From contig NC_066520.1 in assembly GCF_024679095.1 (NCBI RefSeq), positions 16,997,831 through 17,061,830 of the forward strand: 64,000 bases of DNA, written 5' to 3'. The position numbers and the translations under genes were made by a program. Below, in pieces: positions 54,051 through 64,000 of this stretch. The notes below the pieces were generated by a model that was not told where the DNA came from, ran no database searches, and saw nothing but the letters and a program-made list of their open reading frames with translations. Origin of the DNA: Eriocheir sinensis. Lineage: Eukaryota > Arthropoda > Malacostraca > Decapoda > Varunidae. Each line of letters starts with the position of its first letter. Position 1 is the first letter of the stretch.

Positions 54051-55544
54051 ATATATAATGATCATCCCAGCTGTAAAGAAGGTCATTGGAACAGGCAATT
54101 ACTTCACTACATTATAAAGGTGGAACTGGATTCTCTTAAGTTAGCTATGAATAGGTTCAGAAGGAGAGCAGCAAACCTCTTTCCAAGCCTCAATACGTCA
54201 ACCAGAAACGGACCTCAAGATTAAGGGACGTAGGAAGCCAACGAAGGAGGATGTTTTGAGGGGGCAATACTTTTCGTTGGGCATTGTTGGAAATTTTCGA
54301 GATGAGTGAAGCAACGGGGAAAGTTTTTACGACTCCGGTGTAGCACGAGCAGATACACTCGGCAAAGAGGAGAGGACAAGGAGGAAACATATTGTGGGAG
54401 ATATACTTTGAAATAACAAGAAAAATATATGGTTTTAAGGTTGGCGAGTGAATAATAATGTTTCTCAGCTGGTTTCGATAACTGCATCATAAATTTAGTA
54501 TCAATATTTCGAACACAATCGCCATCATACGTTTCATCAGTTGTCTTTGTCATCATTTTCATTACTGTTTTTTATTGCTATTATTGACATCATTTAGATA
54601 ATAATGGTCGTTGTTACCCGAATAATCACTACGGTTTATACCTAGCAGTACTCTAATAGCGGTGGTAACCTGCCCCTAAATCCAATAAATAATGCACACT
54701 ATCAATATCCAGGTAATCCCTCGGCTGGAGTACCTCTGTCAGATCAACACACCATTACCCACAAATAACCGTTTACCATAGAGTACTCCGATCATTTATC
54801 CATCACGTCCCGGCAATTACATGTTTTATTTATACTTATGGGTGCTAAATTTACCTTCCCCCATCATAATCCGTCCTGCCTCCGCGACGGGCGTTACGTC
54901 ACGTCCACTCCCGTCCCATTCTTCACGCATCTATCATTCAGCGGCACAAATGTGTAATTAATAAGGCAGGCAATGTGTTCAGACTTTTGACGCGCATTAA
55001 CACATCAGTGGCAAGGCGCTCAACAGGCAATCGAAAAGCACTTAAATATTTATCTCATTGAAAACGATTTAGTGTTGTCGTTTTCTTTAATAAGTGTCAG
55101 TAGTAGTAATAGCAGAGGCGGCAGCATAAGTAGTAGTAGTTAAAAGTATCAGAGGTATATACATTTTTGTACTTATGAATATCAACACTTAACTAGAAAT
55201 CACTCTTAACAGCATAAAACATTCGAGTGATTGACACTCACGCACTCACTCACGCACGCACTCACACAATAGCAAGGTATATGTAAATATGAATAAATAT
55301 TAATGCCGTGTGTGTGTGTGTGTGTGTGTAAGTGAACATGGTAATTAGTATGTTTCAGTCCGCTATGAATAATATACCAAACGTTTGACAAATACAAATC
55401 TTCTCAACGGAGCGTGGCAGCGGGTGGGCGGGGGAGGGGACGTTAGGAGGCGGGGAAGTGGCTCTATTTTGGGAAAGTGGAGTAAGGGAGGGAGGAGAGT
55501 GGAAACCTGAGGAAGATGAAGCGAGGAATAAAAGGAGGTAATGA

Positions 55545-56085
55545 GTAGGTGAGGAAAAGGTGGAGAAGGGTTTAAGGACATGGAAGATATACAGAAATAC
55601 AGGCAAACAAGTGTGAGCCAGAAAGAGTTTGAGGAAGGGGATAAAAATGTAAAAAACTGATGCTGAATATAAAACAACAGCAGGTGAGGAAGAGGTGGAG
55701 AAGTGTTTAAAGATAAGGAAGAAATACAGAAATACAGGCAAACAAGTGTGACCCAGAAGGAATTTGAGGAAGGGGATAAAAATATAAAAAACTGATGCTG
55801 GCTGAATATAAAACAACAGCAGGTGAGAGGAAGAGGTGGAGAAGTGTTTGAAGATAAGGAAGAAATACAGAAATACAGGCAAACAAGTGTGAGCCTGAAA
55901 GAGTTTGAATAAGGGGATGAAAATAAATTAAAAATCATGCTGAATACAAAACAATAACAGGTGAGGAAGAGGTGGATCAGTGTTTAAAGATAGGGAAAAA
56001 AATACAGAAATCTAGGCAAACAAGTGTGACCCAGGAGGAGTTTCAGGAAGGGGGTAAGTATTATAACCACTGATGCTGAATATAT
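55545..56085. repeat. Four-copy tandem repeat, about 138 bp
   Basis: GTGAGGAAGAGGTGGA-like starts occur at 55549, 55684, 55823 and 55962. CAGGCAAACAAGTGTGA and CTGATGCTGAATAT are shared. The roughly 190-codon minus-strand frames here are repeat translations. Confidence 0.92.
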
Positions 56086-56571
56086 AAAAAAAAAGTCTCA
56101 CACGTCAGCAACATATGACAAATCTCAACTTTCCGCAAACAGTTTCCTAATTCATACGCCCCTATAATGTTAGCCTTTACTGCCTTTGATTTCCGCCCTT
56201 GCCCTTTTAACGAGAGGCCAACAGTCTCAATAAAAAATGGTCTAAAGTTCCCTCGAGTCAATGTAACTGTCCCTAGCTGTTTATATTTACTCACGAGGGG
56301 GAGCAGAGGGCGCCGCTGCACTTCCATCAGTCCAAATGTTTGCAGAAATGTGGCGTGTCAATGTTGCCTTTCGGGGGACGGATATGATAGTTATGACAGT
56401 TGAATTTGGACGCGTGCGATGGCGGCTGCGATTTTCCTGCCACGAAGCTGAGGTGGAACGCTGCCGGCGGAACACAAGCGCGGCTGATCCTCTCATGGTG
56501 TCATTTTCTCATCCTCTTAGCGATGAGCCAGCAGATAGTTGTACCCCTGTTAGCGAATGGCACGCTGAACT

Positions 56572-56650
56572 TATTTTTTTACAGTAAGGGAGGCAGTTAA
56601 AGGGCAAACATGGTAAACAATAACGCCCAATAGACTCTGCTCCGGCAAAA
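56572..56650 (+). repeat. Dispersed short element, copy 3
   Basis: T run, TACAGTAAGGGAGGCAGTTA, AAGGGCAAAC, then GCCCAATAGACTCTGCTCC. Same block order as the copies at 27021 and 42163; it diverges most in the 3' half. Confidence 0.7.
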
Positions 56651-58194
56651 GAAAAAAAGGACGAGAGGAGAGGAGACAAGAGAGGAGAGAGAACTTTGGG
56701 TGCTTTAGAATGACTTTGAAGTTACTGTAAAGATTATATGTATTGATCGATTCCACGTCTAGGTTATTTTAAGAGTACTGGCAGTCAGCATACGATTTAT
56801 ACGCATTATTTTTATTTATAGCTCAAGAGGGTGCCACAACCAGACGCAAAAGAGAAGAATCAGCAAACGCTTTAACGATGAACGAGCGTGAGGTAGCTTA
56901 ATGGCACTTATAGGAAAGTTCATGTAGCAGGAAATTAATTCATGGACCTTAAAAACAATATTCGATGCAAGTGAAGAAAATTACGTTAGTGTGAGTAATG
57001 AAAGCAGATCAGCGAGGCGGCACGAGTCTGGCCCAATGACGGTGCTGACACGCGCCACTTTGGTCGTGTATACATTAGCATGTCAACACGACGATTGGAA
57101 AATATTAATTACAAAACTATCATCCCGCACAGTTACCTCATTCTTTTTCCGCGATAACAACCTTTCTTTTTTGGTATGCTATTAAACTTTCTATCGAAAT
57201 AATCCAGAGTCTACTACGCTGAAATTTTAACAAGTGAATGCGATGACATGTGTTTATTTTTGTACATTAGACGTTTGTGTAGCCGATAATGATCTAAAGC
57301 ATCAATTAAAAGAACATTCATTATGCAGGGTGATTTTAAGTACGCGTATAGTGATGAAGATAAGGCGAGAACAAATGACATTTAGAAGTTTCATTAAGGT
57401 ACTTCAAATACGAACATCGAGGTAGGACCACGTGACAAAACGATGCACCTTTTTATGTACCAAACTTTTCGTCGCTCCTTGTACTGTAAAGCGTTGGTTA
57501 CAGAATCATGCTATATATAACAAAATTAATATAAGCCTTGGTTTCACTTTTCCTACTCATAAAAGACTAATAGGCAATGTCCCCTTTACTAAACTCTTCA
57601 TGACAATGTAAACATGTCAGGGATTGCGATAAACGGTCAGTGAGATTAATTAGAGGTTTCAATGACAAAAAAAATCAAAGTAAACAGCTCGTATGGAATA
57701 AACGTAATTATTTTTTCCATATTCACCTCCTTTGTTGAGCGTAATAAGAATTCATCAGGGTGACGCAAATTTCATTTATATCCAACATAGTCTGGCGATT
57801 GCCCATCAAAAACACCATTACGGATTCCAATGTACGCACCTTTACGTGGGAATTAGCTGCCGCGGGAGTGCCAAACGCATGACACGGCCCCCCGGCGAGC
57901 CCTCAAACACGCTGTATCGCTTTGATCCCTCCAACATCTGATTACTTCGGCTTAGATATTAAAAACAGAGATGATGAAAATAATAAAACTACTGTTACTA
58001 TTTCCATCTCTATTACTACTACCATAATGATACTATTACTTATGACAATAGTAATAAAAATAATGATAAAAGTCATAAAACGATATAATGAAAATTGATG
58101 ATAAAAGTACGACAATATCAAGACCGCTTGAGATAGGTCGCCGGTATTCAAATTCGAACAGCGTCTCCAGTGACTGTGAAGCTTGCAGCAACAG

Positions 58195-58280
58195 CAGCAC
58201 CAGCAGCAGCACCAGCAGTAGTAGTAGTAATAGTAGTAGTAGTAGTAGAAGTGGTAGTAGTAGCAGTAGTAGTAGTAGAA
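58195..58280. repeat. AGC/AGT trinucleotide tract
   Basis: AGCAGCACC units grade into AGT units; encodes a spurious Ser run. Confidence 0.9.
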
Positions 58281-58325
58281 TGATGACTTACTTTAATGGA
58301 CAGATGATTCTACTTTTCTACCTGT

Positions 58326-58376
<51 letters not shown>

Positions 58377-58869
58377 TTCCTTCGCATCCTCTTCCTGCCT
58401 CATCATAACCGTCATCATCATCACGCAGTGCTTGGTGAGTCATCAGAGCTTCCAGTAACTCGGCGGAGATTAAAGGTTCATCAGTCGAGACAAGAGTGAC
58501 GACAGAGGCATTACCAACAGCTGGGCCGCGATGCCTCCCTTCCACCATCCCCCTGAGCCGAGAAGTGGCGGGAGGGGGAACTGAGATGCGCTACCCACCT
58601 GCCTCACCTGCCTCTCTCCTTAATTAGACGGTAAGCCGCTTCCCCCTCCACACGAGTACACACTTCACAGACCTCTCAGGCCCTCAAGAACAGACTAAAC
58701 AATTAAGTGAAAGAAAAAATTAAAACGCGAGGGAATTCCGCGAAAACTCACCTCCACAACTTCATTTCCGAGCAAAAAATTAACGTTTTCCGGAAATCGG
58801 ACCAAGTGGCAAACACACACACCACATTGAGTCTCATATGGACGCCAGGTATTCATCGAGATAGCCAGT

Positions 58870-59290
58870 AGATAGCTCTTGATAACTCCCCATATCATTA
58901 TTAAGTAACGACGATTATCCATCAACAATTAATGACAGACTTCCTTTCGGTGCTCAAAACGGAAACTTCAGAATTGCCGACTCTTTTTCTCCATGGACGG
59001 GAAACTCCAATTAACCCTCATTATATCATTAAGTGGCGAAGGTTATCATCATTGAATGACAGACCTCCACGATGGCTCATTTAGTGTTATGACGGTCAAA
59101 CGGGAACATAATAATTGCGGACTCTTTTTCGAGATAGCAGCATAGCAACTCTCCATGGACAAGACACTCCAATCAACTCTCCATATCATTAAGTGACGAA
59201 GATTATTAACAGTGAATGACAGACCTCGACAGCTCATTTAGTGTTGTGATGCTGATACAGGAACTTAAAAATCGCTGACTCCTCTTTTAC
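58870..59290. repeat. Three-copy degenerate tandem repeat
   Basis: ATGACAGAC recurs at 58932, 59056 and 59216. CCATATCATTA, AAGTGACGA and GACTCTTTTT blocks are in order. Confidence 0.75.
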
Positions 59291-60311
59291 CACCAGTTAG
59301 ATGGCACATTATAGGAAAATCTACGGTGCTTCATAATTCCTTTGACAAGCTTTCCTTGGCTTGCTTCAAAAAGTCTGACTGAATAATTACTTAACTGGAT
59401 TTTATTGATGGTGGCTTAAACTTGAGGCAAACTATGTTGTTACTGAAAACCTACATAGTTACGAGACACATGACCAATTTAATATAGCCCCAAAAGATCT
59501 GATAAAAGCAAAACTGTTAAAAAAATATAAAAGGCAAGATCAGAAATATTACTGAGGCTGGTGCGCTTTGATCAGCTATAAAATCATGTGTTGTATAATA
59601 TTAGGAACTACAGAATTTAGATTATGAGCATTGTGGATTATAATTCGAGACAGATATTCAGTAGTTTTGTAAGCAGCTGCTGTAATGTACCATCCATTTA
59701 CATAATTAATGTGCAGGTGAGGACCAGAATGGGGCCCTCCCCTAAATTCGACATACGCAACCCGACTGCAGAATCATAATTTAATTTTAGTTTCTCATGA
59801 CAGTTACGTGGAGATTCTCGTGTTCTGGGAGAGAATTGCTTAATGTTCACTGTTGCATTATGCTCTTTCATATACTTATTCATATCCATTAAATTCTTGT
59901 ACTTTTAAATTCACAGGTCACTGAGAAGACTTTCCATTCATAAAAATATTTCTATGCTGATATTTATTTGTTACTTCATATATACAAATAAAACATGAAC
60001 AGTACTTTCCACTCCTCGCCTCATAACTTTTAAACCATTGAACTGTGTGCCGCTAGTGATTTTACGTAACTTTTAAAGCCTATGTTACGGAAGGCAGCGC
60101 AACCTTAACCTTGGGCCACGTGACGGCACTCGGAAAAAGTCAACCCTCGGCGGAATAAAAATGTTTACCTTCACTTACGGTCGGTCAAGAAAAGGACTCT
60201 TGAGGGAGACAGTTTCCAGTAATCCAAATGTCAGACTCATCCCTGTGCCCTGATGCTGACGTACGAGAGGAATTTAGAGTAAAAATATGACCTACCACTA
60301 CCACTCCTCCT

Positions 60312-60315
60312 CCTC

Positions 60316-60351
<36 letters not shown>

Positions 60352-60365
60352 TTACTACTACTCCT
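60312..60365. repeat. (ACT)n trinucleotide tract
   Basis: CTC then ACT units; reverse strand encodes poly-Val. Confidence 0.9.
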
Positions 60366-60664
60366 ATACATCGACTATTGATGACGCTGATTCCCCCTTC
60401 TCTGGATAAAGCACTCATACGCTCGCCTTGCTTTCCCTTCCCGTCGCTTTTAACACATTTATTCGCTAGGGGCGTCAGGGGTCAGGGAAGGAAGGGACGT
60501 CGCTGTATTAGGATTAAGGTGTTGTGCCGAGGGTCCGAGGGGAGGCGTGACGATGAAAGCGCGGCGAGAATGAGGAAACTTAGAATTTACGGAATTTTGA
60601 AGTCCTTCCAAGGGAGTAAATGGTGGATATACAGGAAAAGAAGGGAAGAAAAAGGACTGATGGG

Positions 60665-60828
<164 letters not shown>

Positions 60829-61000
60829 CTCGAAACTCGGGGTCAAGGAAAAAGGCTCAAATGGAGGAAGGAAAGAATGAAGAAATACAAAAAAAAAAAA
60901 ACTAAAAGGAAAAAATCCGTAACGGAAAAATCGCAAACGACGACGAAAGGTTAAAAAAAAAAGTTGCAAAGAGAGAGAAAGAGGATGCGGCATGAGAGTA

Positions 61001-61004
61001 ACAC

Positions 61005-61081
<77 letters not shown>

Positions 61082-61118
61082 AACACACACACAAACACAC
61101 ACACACACACACACACAT
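61001..61118. repeat. (CA)n microsatellite
   Basis: CA units with GC and AAAC interruptions near the 3' end. Confidence 0.96.
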
Positions 61119-61254
61119 TTTTTTTCAACTGGTGCATAATTTTTCTTTACAAGGCAGGAAAGGAAAAAAAAATTAGGAATCCGCCCTGAGAAACACGAAT
61201 TTTCCAAACTTCAAAAACATGTTATTAAAAAATCTAAATGTGTGTATCCTCCCC

Positions 61255-61500
61255 ACCATCACTCTTCCCCTTCCTCCCCTCCCCTCTCCCTCTCTCCCCT
61301 CTCCCTTTCCTCCCTCTTATCCATCTCTCCCTTCCCTCCCTCCGTCACTCTCTCTCCTCTCTCCCTTTCCTCCGTTCCTTCCCTCCCTCCGTCACACTCT
61401 CCCCTCTCTCCCTATCCTCCATCCCCTTCCTTCCCTCCCTCTCCTTCTCTCCCCTCTCCCTTTCCTCCCTCTTCTCCATCTCTTTCTTCCTCCTACATGG
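61255..61500. repeat. Pyrimidine-rich minisatellite
   Basis: CTCCCTTTCCTCC-like and TTCCCTCCCTCC blocks recur four times, spaced roughly 50-70 bp. Confidence 0.75.
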
Positions 61501-61585
61501 TAACGAGGAATTGAGTTTAGATTTTGGTAAACTTGAGACTGACAGCTTCCAACATTAAATATTTATTACACTAAAAATATAAAAG

Positions 61586-61589
61586 AGAG

Positions 61590-61682
<93 letters not shown>
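61586..61682. repeat. (GA)n microsatellite
   Basis: About 48 GA units. Confidence 0.97.
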
Positions 61683-61685
<3 letters not shown>

Positions 61686-61824
61686 TTCAAAAGGAGTTAA
61701 ATTTTCATATTCTTGTCATTACACAGCAGATTCATAAACATATTTTTGCATGATATATCTGCACCCGAAAACAATCCTTCATTTTAAAATAAACGATGGA
61801 GGAGGGGGAAAGGAGAGCGTGATG

Positions 61825-62010
61825 AAGGGGAAGAGAGGTAAGGAAGATGATGAGAAGAGATAAATGAGGATAAAAAGTGGATATAAAACACGTCTATACG
61901 ATGTAGGAGAGGGGAAAAAAACCCAAAACGAAGGAGAAGAGAGGTAAGGAAGTCGAAAAGAAGAAAAGAGATAAATGAGAATAGAGAAGGGATAGAAAAC
62001 ACGTCAGAGC
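61825..62010. repeat. Two-copy tandem duplication, 106 bp
   Basis: AGAGAGGTAAGGAAG at 61832 and 61938, followed in both by AGAGATAAATGAG and AAAACACGTC. Confidence 0.82.
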
Positions 62011-62544
62011 AACAACCAACAGTAAAGTAAACGTAAACGATGAATGGAAACGAAGACAAACACCGGGAGCGACAGGGAGGCGTGTGAGGGAACGTGGGAA
62101 GGAAGGTGTTGACGCTCAGAGATGTGGAAATGTCACTGGATGGAAAGCGGAGGCGGAGTACCGTGAGGGGATGACGCAACACGCCTACCTCAGCCATTTG
62201 TGTCTGTCGATAGGTCACTCACACACACCTCCATCCCCCATCCTGTATATCTTCTCTCCATCCCGAAATATCTACCTCCCTTCCGTATTCGCTCCCTTTA
62301 TCTCCCTCTCTCCCTCCGCTAGTCGTTTTCCTTACCCTACAAAGCCCCTTACATGCACTTAACTTAATATATTCAATTACATGCAGTTCGGTTATGCTTG
62401 AAAAATATTAACAAGCTTCATCACGGTTGTTTGACTACTGAAATATTAAAAAAAAGGTCACCAAGGACGGACTTTCTATGTAGTCAACATCGATCAAACC
62501 TGATTCTGTGTTACCCAATTTCGTTACGTCACGGACTTTCTAAC

Positions 62545-62750
62545 TTATTTTGGTTATTCTGTGCCTTCATCTCTTCTTTTTTTATTCTCTTCTTGTCTAC
62601 ACACCTCTTTCCTAGTATCAAACATAATTCTTTGTCATTCATTTTCGCTACATCGCCTCCTTTCAACGATAGTTTTTATTATGAGCCTTCATCTCTTCCT
62701 TTTTATTCACCGAGCACCTACACGCCTCTTTCCTCTCGCTCCCTTCCCTG
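62545..62750. repeat. Two-copy tandem duplication, 122 bp
   Basis: GCCTTCATCTCTTC at 62563 and 62685, each followed by TTTTTATTC and CTACAC-CCTCTTTCC. Confidence 0.78.
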
Positions 62751-63121
62751 ACGTATTAGTTTCCCTCTTTCCTCTCTCCTCCCTCGGTCGCTGCTCCCGA
62801 AGGTCAACAGTCTCGTGTATAAAATATTTGGTACAGTTAAAAATATGATTAAATAGCAGCAAAGCTTTTTGATCCGTCTTATTTCCAAGAAAAAAAGTTA
62901 AGCTCAACATTGATGCTGTGCTTTTAGGCGCCGGACTCACAAAAAAACATCAACATCGTGCGCCCGTACCGAGTATGCAAGACTTTTGTTGAAATAATGG
63001 AAAACTGAAATGTAAAAATGAAATTAGAAAATGCAAGTAAAGTGTACCACGCTGAAAACAGGGGCAAGGTTTTATAACACAGTTTTATGACAGCATCCGT
63101 GTCTAAAATATTGAAGTTGAG

Positions 63122-63276
<155 letters not shown>

Positions 63277-63851
63277 TCCCAAAAATATATTTCACAGAAA
63301 TCCCGGCAGTAAGTAAGAAGAAATTAAAGAATCAGAGAAAAGTATAAAAAGAAGACGAGCTCCAGGGAGGACGGTTAAAGTGTAGATTTTTACTTAACCG
63401 CGTCAGAAAATACACGCCGCCCTCCAGCCTGCTCTTTAATCTCCTGACCGGAGGTGCCGCCAGCCGCCCCCGTCCCCCGCGGCGTCGCCTTCACCCTCTC
63501 CGCACCCCACCCCCAAGCAGTGTGTGGCTCACGACCCATAGTCTCTCTCTCTCTCTCCTGCTCCTCAATAACATAAATCACCCACAAGCCTAACATCCAT
63601 CACCACTAATATTAAAATTCATATAATTCACCAACTTTTTTCATTATAAAGAAACTCTCTCGTGTCCTTTCCTTTCATTATAAAACCTCATGCGGCGGGC
63701 GAGAAAAAAAAAAGAAAAAAACTGGCGGAGAAGCAGCGGCGGAGGAAGGAATAAAAAAAGGTGTGAAAATTATTAACGGCGACAAGATTCAGGAAGGTTG
63801 GAAGGCGAGAAGGTGATGTGTCTTGGTCTGAGGGTTTTTGTGCCATTAATA

Positions 63852-64000
<149 letters not shown>

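Noticed and set aside
55355..55938. Minus-strand repeat protein of about 190 codons with CLPVFLYF motif
   Set aside because: The repeat follows the 138-bp DNA tandem unit, and two frames are open at once with the same motif.
57732..57941. Plus-strand frame ending in RPPGEPSNTLYRFDPSNI
   Set aside because: Looks somewhat protein-like but no domain, splice site pair or neighbouring exon supports it.

Overview
The window looks like genomic DNA from an arthropod, most likely a decapod crustacean. The reasons are a split sidestep-family neuronal receptor gene, a tRNA-derived SINE, a LINE fragment, and very dense microsatellites: (GA)n, (CA)n and (TA)n tracts up to about 220 bp occur every few kilobases. 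No bacterial-type operons, ORF clusters or Shine-Dalgarno sites are seen. The species cannot be named from the sequence.

Only one gene is supported. It lies on the + strand at 18489-52194 and is the 3' part (ten exons) of a sidestep-like immunoglobulin/fibronectin-III transmembrane receptor. The exons have GT-AG borders and reading phases that close without a break. They encode 719 complete residues plus one split codon: the last Ig domain, one FN3 domain interrupted by a Gly-rich insert, a Ser/Gly-rich juxtamembrane stalk, one transmembrane helix, and a roughly 363-residue cytoplasmic tail that becomes Met/Gly-rich and ends in Ser-Ser-Leu. The signal peptide, the N-terminal Ig domains and the promoter were not found and are presumably upstream of base 1.

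Layout: 1-18488 is non-coding (upstream intron or intergenic), with microsatellites and a LINE reverse-transcriptase remnant near 10.6 kb. 18489-25144 holds the Ig and first FN3 exons. 25145-36751 is an 11.6 kb intron with a roughly 26-bp minisatellite of about 37 units, a tRNA-SINE, and many trinucleotide repeats. 36752-44147 holds the end of FN3 and the TM exon; the intron between them carries a Tc1/mariner-like MITE and a pyrimidine-to-purine strand-asymmetry switch. 47045-52194 holds the cytoplasmic exons. 52195-64000 is 3' flank with tandem duplications and microsatellites and no recognisable gene.

A recurring theme is decaying two- to five-copy tandem duplications with periods of about 95-185 bp. 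They occur at more than a dozen separate non-coding places and account for most of the longer low-complexity open frames, on both strands. No novel multi-gene system is visible. The items most worth checking are the modified receptor (FN3 insert, Met/Gly tail) and the splice-site-like repeat arrays on its sense strand.
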